Of a stretch of 32,274 nucleotides of DNA, positions 7,883-17,749 are shown in pieces. Every line of letters begins with the position of its first letter. Positions within the stretch are counted from its first letter, which is position 1. The position numbers were made by a program, and so were the translations under genes. The stretch is from Thiotrichaceae bacterium (GTDB lineage: Bacteria; Pseudomonadota; Gammaproteobacteria; Thiotrichales; Thiotrichaceae): the NCBI GenBank assembly GCA_027083815.1, contig JALWMR010000225.1, positions 1 to 32,274 on the forward strand. The letters are read 5' to 3'. The notes under the pieces were generated by a model that did no database searches, was not told the origin of the DNA, and saw nothing but the letters and a program-made list of their open reading frames with translations.

Positions 7883-10609
7883 TCACGACAATTTACCATG
7901 GCATTGCTTATACTTTTTACCCGAGCCACAAGGACACGGCTCATTACGCCCTACTTTCTGTATCTCGCGCTTAAACGGTTTCATGGCTTCTGGCTTTATT
8001 TCAGGCTCGGCAGGTTCCAGTGCGCCAGCACCTTTCTCATGTACAAAGTCAAGTTCGCCCTCTTGCTCAAGATGAAGCCCTTCTTCTATCTGTTCAACTT
8101 CATCAGGCATGGTGATTTCAAGTTTGGTAAAGAATGAAACAACATCGTGCTTGATTTTTTCAAGCAGATCTTCGAACATTTCATAGGCTTCACGCTTGTA
8201 TTCCTGCTTGGGATCTTTTTGAGCATAACCACGCAGACCAACCGACTGACGCAAATAATCCATTGAAGCAAGATGCTCTTTCCAGTGGGTATCCAGCACG
8301 TGCAGCATTACATCTCGCTCAAGACGACGCATTGCTTCATCACCAATGAGCTCTTCCTTGGCCTTGATGGTTTTACTGACTTCATCCTGTAGCTTTTCTC
8401 TAAGGGTTTCTTCATGCAATGATTCATCACTATCAAGCCAGCCTTGAATATCGAAATCCAGACCCATTTCTTCTTTAAAATGTTTGGTCAATCCTTCGAT
8501 ATCCCATATTTCATCAAGACTACCGCGTGGAATAAAGCGGTCTACCGTTGAGTCAACCACATCATAAACAAATGACTCTACATCCTCGGAAACGTCGGCA
8601 GATTCAAGCAAGGCGGAGCGTTGATCGTAAATGACTTTACGCTGGTCATTGGCGACATTATCGTATTCAAGCAGATTTTTACGAATATCAAAGTTGTGTC
8701 CTTCAACCTTTCGCTGTGCATTTTCAATCGACTTGGTGACCATTTTTGCTTCGATTGCCTGACCTTTTTCCATGCCTAAACGTTGCATAATCGCCTTAAC
8801 ACGATCAGAGGCAAAAATGCGCATCAGGTTATCTTCCAGTGACAGGAAGAAACGTGAAGAACCCGGATCACCCTGACGACCCGAACGCCCACGCAACTGA
8901 TTATCAATACGTCGTGATTCGTGTCGTTCTGTGCCGATAATATGTAAACCACCGGCTGCAATCACCGCATCATGACGCTTTTGCCAATCGGCCTTGACCC
9001 TGGCTATATCAGCTTCAGTAGCATCTTCACCTAGCGCTTTTAGTTCGGCATCCAAAGAACCACCCAGTACAATATCAGTACCACGACCTGCCATATTGGT
9101 GGCAATAGTCAAGGCACCGGGACGACCCGCATTTTCGATAATATGGGCTTCACGTTCATGTTGTTTGGCATTTAAAACCTCATGCTTAATACCTTTTTGA
9201 TTCAGCAGATTAGAGAGTATTTCTGAGGTTTCTATTGAGGCTGTACCAACCAGAACCGGCTGGCCTTTTTTCTGACAGTGCTCTATTTCATCGGCGATTG
9301 CCTGATATTTTTCTTCTTCTGACATATAAACCAGGTCGTTGGCATCGTTACGCGCCAATGGTTTATTGCCGGGAATAACGACCACTTCAAGACCATAAAT
9401 TTCCTGTAATTCAAAGGCTTCAGTATCAGCCGTACCCGTCATTCCGGATAACTTATTGTATAAGCGGAAATAGTTCTGGAAGGTAATGGATGCCATGGTT
9501 TGGTTTTCAGGGTTAATATCTAGCCCCTCTTTGGCTTCAATTGCCTGATGCAAGCCATCAGACCAACGCCTTCCCGGCATAGTTCTGCCGGTGAATTCAT
9601 CGACGATAACAACCTCACCATTACTGACGATATAATCGACATTTTTGTGAAAAAGATTATGCGCCCTTAATGCAGCATTGAAATGGTGCAGAATTGAGAT
9701 ACTGGCATTGTCATACAAACCCTGATCTTCGCCTAAAATACCCTCTTTGCGTAATAAATTTTCAGCTGTTTGGTGACCTGCATCGGTCAGGAAAATCTGT
9801 TTGCTTTTTTCATCGACGGTGAAATCACCGGGTACTGTTACCTCTTCCTCATCTTCACCTTCCTGACGCTTCAATGAAGGAACCACTTTATTAATAGCCG
9901 CATACAAATCAGAGGAGTCTTCTGCTGCACCTGAGATGATTAATGGTGTTCGCGCTTCATCAATAAGAATTGAGTCAACCTCATCAACAATGGCGTAGTT
10001 TAAGCCTCGCTGTACCCGCTCTTCCTGATTAAAAGCCATATTATCGCGCAGGTAATCAAAACCAAATTCATTATTGGTGCCGTAGGTAATATCAGCCGCA
10101 TAAGCAGCCTGTCGCTGCTCCTGGTCCAAACCATTAACAATAACACCGGTGCTTAAGCCCAAAAAGCTGTACAGCCTGGACATCCACTCGGCATCACGTT
10201 GCGCCAGATAATCATTCACCGTAATGACATGAACACCTTCACCAGGCAAGGCATTCAGGTAAGCAGCCAATGTTGCAACCAGTGTCTTACCTTCACCGGT
10301 ACGCATTTCAGCAATCTTGCCTTCATGCAGAACCATGCCACCAATCATTTGTACATCATAATGGCGCATACCCATGACGCGTTTACTGGCCTCACGGACA
10401 ACGGCAAAAGCCTCCGGTAAAATATCGTCAAGGGTACTGCCATCTTTTAAGCGCTGGCGAAATTCTTCAGTTTTAGCTTGAAGCTGCTGGTCTGACAGGC
10501 TTGAAAATGCCTCATCAAACTCGTTTATTTTTGTTGTTGTTTTTGTATATGCCTTTATGAGTCTTTCATTACGACTACCAAAAAGCTTTTTGGTAACTTT
10601 TCCAAACAT
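7883..10609 (-). CDS. secA: Preprotein translocase ATPase SecA
   Basis: 908 aa; [53 protein letters not shown] and C-terminal zinc motif [14 protein letters not shown]. Confidence 0.98.
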   Translation of the reverse strand: MFGKVTKKLFGSRNERLIKAYTKTTTKINEFDEAFSSLSDQQLQAKTEEFRQRLKDGSTLDDILPEAFAVVREASKRVMGMRHYDVQMIGGMVLHEGKIAEMRTGEGKTLVATLAAYLNALPGEGVHVITVNDYLAQRDAEWMSRLYSFLGLSTGVIVNGLDQEQRQAAYAADITYGTNNEFGFDYLRDNMAFNQEERVQRGLNYAIVDEVDSILIDEARTPLIISGAAEDSSDLYAAINKVVPSLKRQEGEDEEEVTVPGDFTVDEKSKQIFLTDAGHQTAENLLRKEGILGEDQGLYDNASISILHHFNAALRAHNLFHKNVDYIVSNGEVVIVDEFTGRTMPGRRWSDGLHQAIEAKEGLDINPENQTMASITFQNYFRLYNKLSGMTGTADTEAFELQEIYGLEVVVIPGNKPLARNDANDLVYMSEEEKYQAIADEIEHCQKKGQPVLVGTASIETSEILSNLLNQKGIKHEVLNAKQHEREAHIIENAGRPGALTIATNMAGRGTDIVLGGSLDAELKALGEDATEADIARVKADWQKRHDAVIAAGGLHIIGTERHESRRIDNQLRGRSGRQGDPGSSRFFLSLEDNLMRIFASDRVKAIMQRLGMEKGQAIEAKMVTKSIENAQRKVEGHNFDIRKNLLEYDNVANDQRKVIYDQRSALLESADVSEDVESFVYDVVDSTVDRFIPRGSLDEIWDIEGLTKHFKEEMGLDFDIQGWLDSDESLHEETLREKLQDEVSKTIKAKEELIGDEAMRRLERDVMLHVLDTHWKEHLASMDYLRQSVGLRGYAQKDPKQEYKREAYEMFEDLLEKIKHDVVSFFTKLEITMPDEVEQIEEGLHLEQEGELDFVHEKGAGALEPAEPEIKPEAMKPFKREIQKVGRNEPCPCGSGKKYKQCHGKLS

Positions 10610-10658
10610 GTTGAATTTCCCCTGAATGTCCGGTGTTTTTATAAATGCCTATTCACTG

Positions 10659-10709
10659 AAGGAAGTCCTGATCAAGTCCAATTATTTTTAGCTTGCCAAA
10701 ACCGTCGCT
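10659..10709. repeat. Direct repeat unit A upstream of secA
   Basis: AAGGAAGTCCTGATCAAG...AATTAT...AGCTTGCCAAAACCGTCGCT; imperfect copy 160 bp further on. Confidence 0.65.
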
Positions 10710-10800
10710 ATTTTCCACGAAAATCGGCGCAATAGAATGACTATTACGTCTCTCTTCATGAAAAATAGCAACAATTTTTTCTGCGCTAAATTCTAATCAA

Positions 10801-10836
10801 CTTAATCAGGGCTTCCTTAAGGAAGTCCTGATCAAG
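10801..10836. repeat. 36-bp near-perfect palindrome upstream of secA
   Basis: CTTAATCAGGGCTTCCTTAAGGAAGTCCTGATCAAG; only two of 18 symmetric base pairs mismatch. Confidence 0.8.
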
Positions 10837-10868
10837 ATAATTATCATAAGCTTGCTAAAACTGTTGCT
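10819..10868. repeat. Direct repeat unit B upstream of secA
   Basis: AAGGAAGTCCTGATCAAGATAATTATCATAAGCTTGCTAAAACTGTTGCT; matches unit A. Confidence 0.65.
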
Positions 10869-11069
10869 TAATTCTAATCGACTCAATCAAACTCTTCTTC
10901 ACAAGTATCTCATATGACTTTAAAGACCCATTTGAGATAGCCAGAATAGAGCTGATAATGTGGGCGCGACGCATTAAAGCAAGCGACAAGCCCAAAAATA
11001 ACACGACATTATATTACAAGTTTGCTGATATGTACCTTAATGTCTTATTTTTATTGATTTAAAACACCT

Positions 11070-11912
11070 TTATTTTACGGCAAATTCACCCAATGCGAGA
11101 TTTAGGTAATTTTGTGGGTTTACCGCACTGCCATTTTTCCAGACTTCCAGATGCAGGTGCGGCCCTGTTACACGACCGGTAGCACCAAGTGTAGCAATTT
11201 TTTCACCTTGTCGAACCACACTGCCCTTTTTAACCAAAATCGTGTTTAAATGTGCATAGCGACTCTTGAGACTATCACTATGATGTATCTCAACTACATT
11301 ACCATACCCCCCCTTGTGCCCAGCAAAAGTAACAAAACCACTGGCAATCGTTTCAATGGACGACCCTTTTCTACCCGCAATATCAATACCTTTGTGGAAA
11401 CGATGACGACCATTAATCGGATCATTGCGCATACCGTATTTTGAAGAGATATAGCCAGTCTTAACCGGATTTAAATAGTGTGCATATTGCTGGGTAGAGC
11501 TTGATTTTGAATTGCTATTAAGACGCTTCTTCTGTTTCTTTAATCGTTGTTCCGAGTAGCGGATACTTTTTAGTAATTGTGCCTCCGTTAAACTTTTCGT
11601 GATGTGATCAGGATCCTCTGGCTCTAATGAGTCGCCCATAATACCGCCAACGGCTGGTAGCTGATTTAAACGAAAGGATCGTATATCCACCTTTGTCTGT
11701 GTGGCAATATATTCACCTAATTGAGATAATCGCTGTGTTTGTGCTTCTACCATTGCTACTCTACGAATTAGATTATTACTTGTTTCACGACTAACAAACC
11801 ATGAAAAAAATAATAAATTAGAAATAAGCAATACGAGCAATGCTAAATGCACCCATCCGACATGAAACTTCAGAGGCGCATATCCCTGACCTCTTAACAG
11901 TATGACTTTCAT
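11070..11912 (-). CDS. M23 family metallopeptidase (LytM domain), membrane-anchored
   Basis: N-terminal TM plus GRHRFHKGIDIAGRKGSSIETIASGFVTFAGHKGGYGNVVEIHH...GPHLHLEVWKNG. Confidence 0.92.
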   Translation of the reverse strand: MKVILLRGQGYAPLKFHVGWVHLALLVLLISNLLFFSWFVSRETSNNLIRRVAMVEAQTQRLSQLGEYIATQTKVDIRSFRLNQLPAVGGIMGDSLEPEDPDHITKSLTEAQLLKSIRYSEQRLKKQKKRLNSNSKSSSTQQYAHYLNPVKTGYISSKYGMRNDPINGRHRFHKGIDIAGRKGSSIETIASGFVTFAGHKGGYGNVVEIHHSDSLKSRYAHLNTILVKKGSVVRQGEKIATLGATGRVTGPHLHLEVWKNGSAVNPQNYLNLALGEFAVK

Positions 11913-11953
11913 GGTATCCTTACCAAATTTAAACCGAGTTTATCGTCTACACC

Positions 11954-12370
11954 ATGAAGAGATTAAACGACTTAGTTAATAACCAACTTGCCAAAAGCGT
12001 CAAAAGCTACGATAGACTGTCAAATTCTGTTTATAAACTGCTTCATCTGAATAAGAAAAAACACAATCTCTGGGTAGTGGTGCGGCAGCAGCAATTAACC
12101 CTGATGACTGATAATCCTTATTTGGGAACACAACTTCGCTACCAGCAAGATAATATAAGGGAGGCATTGAATCGTGAATATTTGCTGGAACTTAAAAAAA
12201 GCAAGGTCAAAATTGTTCCGCCTACGGCATCGAGAGAAATAATAAAAGAAGAGCGCTTTGTAATCTCGGAACAAACCGGCAAGACCCTGGAAAGCATTGC
12301 CAATATGATAGAAGATAAAGAACTAAGTGAATCTCTTAGGCAATTAGGGCAAAAAAACAGTAAATCATAA
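11954..12370 (+). CDS. DUF721/DciA-like protein
   Basis: Small basic protein, VVVRQQQLTLMTDNPYLGTQLRYQQDNIREALN, divergent from the M23-secA genes, typical context for DUF721 proteins. Confidence 0.65.
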   Translation: MKRLNDLVNNQLAKSVKSYDRLSNSVYKLLHLNKKKHNLWVVVRQQQLTLMTDNPYLGTQLRYQQDNIREALNREYLLELKKSKVKIVPPTASREIIKEERFVISEQTGKTLESIANMIEDKELSESLRQLGQKNSKS

Positions 12371-12428
12371 AGCCTTTTGGTAAAAAGCCATGAAAACTTG
12401 TCCAAATAAACCTGATATAGGTATTAAC

Positions 12429-12461
12429 AAGTACACCCCCCACCTTTTTGCCACTTTTCTC
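12429..12461 (+). repeat. GTACACCCCCC/CCCTTTTCTC repeat, copy 4 (short form)
   Basis: AAGTACACCCCCCACCTTTTTGCCACTTTTCTC. Confidence 0.85.
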
Positions 12462-12623
12462 TTGTTGTATGACTAAAGACTCCCCTAATAATATCTATAA
12501 GCAATTTTCATACCACTAATCATTTTTAATGAAGATTTAATCCTGCGTCATGCTACAATCATAAGAAATGTCGGGATAAACAAAAATCTATTTTCTTACG
12601 ATAACAATGGTCAATAACAAGAA

Positions 12624-14141
12624 ATGATAAAGCAGGGACTCAATATAAAACTTGGACAGTCAATGTCCATGACCCCTCAGTTGCAACAGGCTATTCGGCT
12701 TTTGCAGTTATCATCACTTGAACTGCAGCAGGAAATACAGGAAGTTCTCGAAACAAACCCGTTACTTGAAATAGCCGAAGATGACATCCAGCCAGCCCAG
12801 GAAACGCTTGAATCAGCTGATGCGTCCACGGAGCTTCCAGATACATTAAATGACAATATCCCGGAAGAAATGGGCATTGATGCCGACTGGGATGACATAT
12901 ACGACCCGACCTGGAAAACAGCAAACAATAATGCTGAGTCTACTTCCAGTGCATCAGATTTTCTTGAAACCATGCATTCTTCACCACAAGGTTTGCATGA
13001 ACATTTAAACTGGCAGATAGACATGTCTAATTTAAGCTTTCAAGATAAGGAAATTGCACGATTGATTATTGACTATATCAATGAAGATGGCTTTTTAACC
13101 GAACCACTGGATCAGATTTTTGAGTCCCTTGAAAATACGTTATTGATTGAGTTTGATGAAGTTGAAGCCATTTTGACCTATATTCAAAACCTTGGCCCGG
13201 CTGGTATAGGCGCAAGATCTTTGAGCGAATGTTTGCTTATTCAACTAAATCAGGAGCGAAATAAATCTCATCCTTATTTCAAAAAGGCTAACCGTCTTTT
13301 AGAAAAACATCTGGACTTAATTGAAAAAAGAGATTATACAGGTATAAAAAGAACATTAAGGCTAACTAATTCTGATTTGGATCAACTGCTTCAGTTAATA
13401 CGCTCATTTGATCCAAAACCGGGAAAAGCCTTTAGTACAGAAGCTACTGATTATATAACGCCCGATATTTACGTTCGTAAAATAAAAGGTAAATGGAGAA
13501 TCTCTTTAAATGGAGATACGCAACCAGAACTTAAAATCAACGACTACTATGCAAACATGCTAAAAACGGATTCGCAAACCACTAAAGATGATAAGAAGTC
13601 TGGTGTATTGAGTACAGCTTCATACCAGGATAATAAACAACAAAAACAGACCAACGCCTATATTAAAGATAACCTGCAACAAGCACGCTGGTTCATGAAA
13701 AGTTTGGAAAACCGAAACTCGACCATTGTAAACGTTGCCCATGCCATTGTTGAACGACAATTACCTTTCTTTCAATATGGCGACGAAGCCATGAAACCCA
13801 TGGTCTTAAAAGATCTGGCCGACCAGCTCGGGCTTCATGAATCAACCATCTCCCGTGTAACTACTCGCAAATATATGCACACACCTCGTGGCATATTTGA
13901 ATTTAAACATTTCTTCTCCAGCCATGTCAGTACTGACACGGGTGGGGAGTGCTCAGCAACGGCTATTCGCGCCATGATAAAAAAATTAATCGCCGAAGAA
14001 GACCCTGGCAAGCCATTGAGCGACAACAAATTGACAAACCTGCTTAAAGAGCGGGGAATCAATGTAGCGCGACGTACCGTCGCCAAGTACCGTGAAGCAT
14101 TAGCAATTCCTTCTTCACACGACCGAAAAGTTTTTGTTTGA
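12624..14141 (+). CDS. rpoN: RNA polymerase sigma-54 factor
   Basis: LGQSMSMTPQLQQAIRLLQLSSLELQQEIQ; C-terminal RpoN box ARRTVAKYREAL. Confidence 0.97.
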   Translation: MIKQGLNIKLGQSMSMTPQLQQAIRLLQLSSLELQQEIQEVLETNPLLEIAEDDIQPAQETLESADASTELPDTLNDNIPEEMGIDADWDDIYDPTWKTANNNAESTSSASDFLETMHSSPQGLHEHLNWQIDMSNLSFQDKEIARLIIDYINEDGFLTEPLDQIFESLENTLLIEFDEVEAILTYIQNLGPAGIGARSLSECLLIQLNQERNKSHPYFKKANRLLEKHLDLIEKRDYTGIKRTLRLTNSDLDQLLQLIRSFDPKPGKAFSTEATDYITPDIYVRKIKGKWRISLNGDTQPELKINDYYANMLKTDSQTTKDDKKSGVLSTASYQDNKQQKQTNAYIKDNLQQARWFMKSLENRNSTIVNVAHAIVERQLPFFQYGDEAMKPMVLKDLADQLGLHESTISRVTTRKYMHTPRGIFEFKHFFSSHVSTDTGGECSATAIRAMIKKLIAEEDPGKPLSDNKLTNLLKERGINVARRTVAKYREALAIPSSHDRKVFV

Positions 14142-14218
14142 GGTTTATCTAATATTCATATAGCCAGCAAAAAAATACAAAGGTAGTGCTTAGAATCAGT
14201 TGTAAACGCTTCATCTGC

Positions 14219-14251
14219 GATCATCCTGAAAGGGCTTTCAGGGGAATGATC
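14219..14251 (+). promoter_or_regulatory. Hairpin in rpoN-hpf intergenic region / hpf 5' UTR
   Basis: GATCAT-CCTGAAAG-GG-CTTTCAGG-GGA-ATGATC, 14 bp of stem with a 3-nt bulge. Confidence 0.45.
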
Positions 14252-14279
14252 TGCAATAACCAAAATAGGAGTGAATAAG

Positions 14280-14615
14280 ATGCAATTAGATATAACTGGT
14301 CACAATCTTGACGTAACCCCATTACTCAATAACTATATCAATGATAAGGTTACACGGTTAAAGCGTCATTTTGATCAAGTGCTCAATATACACATGATCC
14401 TTGAAGTACAAAAACATAATAACAAAGCCGAAGCCTCACTTAATGTGAGCGGCAATCATATTTTTGCAGATGCATCGGGGCATGATATGTATGCTGCAAT
14501 AGATGCCTTGGCCGACAAGCTAGACCGGCAAATACTCAAACATAAAGAAAAACTACGAAGTCATCACCGCAGAGAAGGTAACCACCGTAATATTGTGATG
14601 AACCAATTTGCTTAA
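14280..14615 (+). CDS. hpf: Ribosome hibernation promoting factor
   Basis: MQLDITGHNLDVTPLLNNYINDKVTRLKRHFDQVLNIHMILEV; AGGAG 8 nt upstream favours ATG 14280 over GTG 14271. Confidence 0.92.
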   Translation: MQLDITGHNLDVTPLLNNYINDKVTRLKRHFDQVLNIHMILEVQKHNNKAEASLNVSGNHIFADASGHDMYAAIDALADKLDRQILKHKEKLRSHHRREGNHRNIVMNQFA

Positions 14616-14696
14616 ACTTAATTAATGCATTAGCAAACAAAGTCAGGGACGCCTTATTCTGCTAGATTTTCCTAGCGTTTAAGGTATCCTTGGCTC

Positions 14697-15194
14697 ATGA
14701 ATGAAAACCATCCTCCCTTACTATCAATTGAGCGCATCAAGTTTCTTAAAAAGATCGAAAGTAAAAAATGTATCTTTGATACACTTACAGAATTACTTGT
14801 AAAAGGTCAAAGTGAAGTCACAAAAGACCAGGTTTTTGATGCACTTATTTCTCGAGAAAAACTTGGCAATACCACCCTTGGAAATGGAATAGCCATACCA
14901 AGAGCCCACCTTGATATAACCAGGCCAAGAGCTGCACTGTTAATATTAAAAAAAGGAATTAATTTAAGTTCAGCTGATAAAATTGACGTCCGTATTTTTC
15001 TTGCTATATTAGTTCCAAATAACAATAAAGCTTTCTATGAGAAATTAATTCATGAAATAAATAAACTGCTAATAATGGACAAACAATATAATTTCAAAAA
15101 CCTAGATGAAAAAATAAACACTAAAAATATTGAATTAGTCATGAACCTGTTTGAATCGTTGTTTGATAAAGCTTTTGTAGCATTGAACCCATAA
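14697..15194 (+). CDS. ptsN: PTS IIA-like nitrogen regulatory protein (EIIA-Ntr), atypical active site
   Basis: Locus position hpf-ptsN-rapZ; GNTTLGNGIAIPRAHLDITRPRAALLIL aligns with PtsN, but Arg is at the usual His position. Confidence 0.88.
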   Translation: MNENHPPLLSIERIKFLKKIESKKCIFDTLTELLVKGQSEVTKDQVFDALISREKLGNTTLGNGIAIPRAHLDITRPRAALLILKKGINLSSADKIDVRIFLAILVPNNNKAFYEKLIHEINKLLIMDKQYNFKNLDEKINTKNIELVMNLFESLFDKAFVALNP

Positions 15195-15212
15195 TTATTT
15201 TAAGAGAATCAC

Positions 15213-16061
15213 ATGCATATAGTCATTGTTAGCGGAATGTCAGGGGCGGGAAAATCCCAGGCGCTTCATACTTTGGAGGATCAGGGCTACTACTGTATTG
15301 ATAATCTTCCCCTTGAATTATTAGATAGAGCATTAGATACAGAAAGGGTGCTAAAACGGAAAAAAATAGCGATAGGCATTGATGTGCGTAGTGGCAAAAA
15401 GTATTTAGAAAAGCTACCTGAAAAAGTCACCCAGTTAAAACAACGCTTTAAGACTGACGTACTCTATCTTTATGCAGGTAAGTCAGTGCTCATAAAACGT
15501 TATGATGAAACACGTCGAAAGCATCCCTTATCTGAAAAAGAAATACCATTACGTGAGGCCATTCTTAAAGAATATGAATTACTCGAACCAATACGCGAAG
15601 CAGCAGATTTACAAATAGACACGAGCGCAACCGATATTTATGAACTGGCAAACCTAATCAAAACACGGGTATCAGGTAGCGACAACCGAGCGTTATCACT
15701 GATGTTCCAGTCTTTTGGCTTTAAATACGGCACACCGAGGGATTCTGATTTTCTATTTGATGTTCGTTGTTTACCAAATCCCTATTGGATACCAGAACTA
15801 CGTGGACACACCGGCTTAGAACCAGTCGTTACTGATTGGCTTAGCTCTCAACAACTTGTCAAAGAAATGAATGCTGATTTAATCAATTTTCTGGGCAATT
15901 GGATTCCACATTTCATAGAAAACCAGCGCGCTTATCTAACAGTCTCAATTGGCTGTACCGGCGGACACCACCGATCCGTCTACCTAACTGAGTCCCTGGC
16001 TGACCACTTTCGTAAAACTTATGGCAGTTCGGTCATTGTGATTCACCGAGAGTTAAATTAA
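15213..16061 (+). CDS. rapZ: RNase adapter protein RapZ
   Basis: Walker A GMSGAGKSQAL, GYYCIDNLPLELL, SFGFKYGTPRDSDFLFDVRCLPNPYW, IGCTGGHHRSVYL. Confidence 0.97.
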   Translation: MHIVIVSGMSGAGKSQALHTLEDQGYYCIDNLPLELLDRALDTERVLKRKKIAIGIDVRSGKKYLEKLPEKVTQLKQRFKTDVLYLYAGKSVLIKRYDETRRKHPLSEKEIPLREAILKEYELLEPIREAADLQIDTSATDIYELANLIKTRVSGSDNRALSLMFQSFGFKYGTPRDSDFLFDVRCLPNPYWIPELRGHTGLEPVVTDWLSSQQLVKEMNADLINFLGNWIPHFIENQRAYLTVSIGCTGGHHRSVYLTESLADHFRKTYGSSVIVIHRELN

Positions 16062-16166
16062 CACATTCGTATAAACCCAAAATAACAGAATAACATCCTG
16101 ATTCTCCAAATGATTACTGTTAGACTAACGCACCAGAACGACAACAATTATTAATCAAAACTCCGC

Positions 16167-17543
16167 ATGAGCAATCAATTACACATAAATACAGAAGAGC
16201 GACTCGAACAGTTAGCCAATACGATTGAGTCAGGCTCTTTATATCAGCTACAACGCATGATTAATGCCATGCACCCTGCTGAAATTGCTCATTTACTCGA
16301 ATCATCCCCCCCCTCACGAAGACGTCTGCTCTGGGAGCTTGTTGACCCCGAAAATGAAGGTGAAGTGCTTATCGAACTGGGTGATGAAGTCCGTGCCAGC
16401 CTTGTTGATGAAATGGAGACAGGTGATGTACTCGAAGCGGTAAAAGGTCTTGATATTGATGACATGGCAGACTTTCTACAAAGCCTGCCTGACAAGCTGA
16501 CAGAAGAAACCCTGGAAGGCATGAACCGCCAACAGCGAAGGCGTGTAGAACAGGTTCTTGCCTACGACGAAGATACGGCCGCCGGCATGATGGATACCGA
16601 GGTCATTACTATCCGTACTAATGTTCCAGTGGATGTCGTTTTACGTTACCTACGTCTTCAGGACGAACTTCCTTCACATACAGACAATTTGTTTGTTATT
16701 GATAAATATGAAAAATATCTGGGTATTTTACCCATCATAAAACTTCTGACCAGCCAGCCAGATGATCGCGTTGAAGATATTATGAATACCGACCATCCCG
16801 CTATACCTGCAGATATGTCGAGCACCGAGGTAGCTAGCTTATTTGAAGATAGAAACTTGATCTCAGCTCCTGTTGTGGATAATGATGGTAAGCTCATAGG
16901 CCGGATTACTGTGGATGATGTACTGGATGTTATTCGTGATGAGTCAGAACATTCCATGATGAGTATGGCCGGCTTGAATGAAGAGGAAGACTTATTCGCT
17001 CCGGTTGGCTCCAGTGTAAAAAGGCGTGCACTCTGGCTAGGCACAAACTTATTAACTGCATTTTTGGCAGCCTGGGTAATTGATCAGTTTTCAACAACCA
17101 TTGAATCTGCTATTGCACTTGCGGTGCTCATGGGCATTGTACCAAGCATGGGTGGGATTGCTGGCAGCCAAACTCTAACTCTGGTGATTCGGGGACTAGC
17201 TCTGGGTCAAATTGGCAAAGGCAATACAACATCACTGTTATTCAAAGAGGTTATGTTAGGCTTTATCAATGGTTTGATCTGGGCTGTGGTTGTCTTCGGC
17301 ATTTCAACCATAGCGTTTCACGATACCAGCATTGGTATTGTTATAGCCCTGGCCATGTTACTCAATTTATTAATCGCGCCTTTAACTGGTGTTTTATTAC
17401 CTATTTTATTACGGAAACTTAACATTGATCCAGCGCTTGCTGGTAGCGTCATTCTGACTACCGTTACAGATATCGTTGGTTATACGGCTGTTCTAGGCTT
17501 GGCGACCCTGCTGCTACCCTATATACGTTCATTGCTTGGTTAA
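16167..17543 (+). CDS. mgtE: Magnesium transporter MgtE
   Basis: MgtE N domain, CBS domains and TM domain GIVPSMGGIAGSQTLTLVIRGLALGQI. Confidence 0.95.
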   Translation: MSNQLHINTEERLEQLANTIESGSLYQLQRMINAMHPAEIAHLLESSPPSRRRLLWELVDPENEGEVLIELGDEVRASLVDEMETGDVLEAVKGLDIDDMADFLQSLPDKLTEETLEGMNRQQRRRVEQVLAYDEDTAAGMMDTEVITIRTNVPVDVVLRYLRLQDELPSHTDNLFVIDKYEKYLGILPIIKLLTSQPDDRVEDIMNTDHPAIPADMSSTEVASLFEDRNLISAPVVDNDGKLIGRITVDDVLDVIRDESEHSMMSMAGLNEEEDLFAPVGSSVKRRALWLGTNLLTAFLAAWVIDQFSTTIESAIALAVLMGIVPSMGGIAGSQTLTLVIRGLALGQIGKGNTTSLLFKEVMLGFINGLIWAVVVFGISTIAFHDTSIGIVIALAMLLNLLIAPLTGVLLPILLRKLNIDPALAGSVILTTVTDIVGYTAVLGLATLLLPYIRSLLG

Positions 17544-17636
17544 ATACAGATATTGTTTAGCATTGTAAAAGTTAAACAGCTAATATTTTCGATTATATTG
17601 GCGGTTAATTCCTCTAGCACTGCTAATAATAGACTT

Positions 17637-17680
17637 TAAAAGTACACCCCCCACCTTTTTGGCTTTTATTCCCTTTTCGT
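17637..17680 (+). repeat. GTACACCCCCC/CCCTTTTCTC repeat, copy 5 (divergent right end)
   Basis: AAAAGTACACCCCCCACCTTTTTGGCTTTTATTCCCTTTTCGT. Confidence 0.75.
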
Positions 17681-17749
17681 TCAACCTCAGGGCTCTTTGC
17701 TGTTTCGCTCCTATAAGTTTGGTTTGTATAAACACAATTAAGAGACCTT

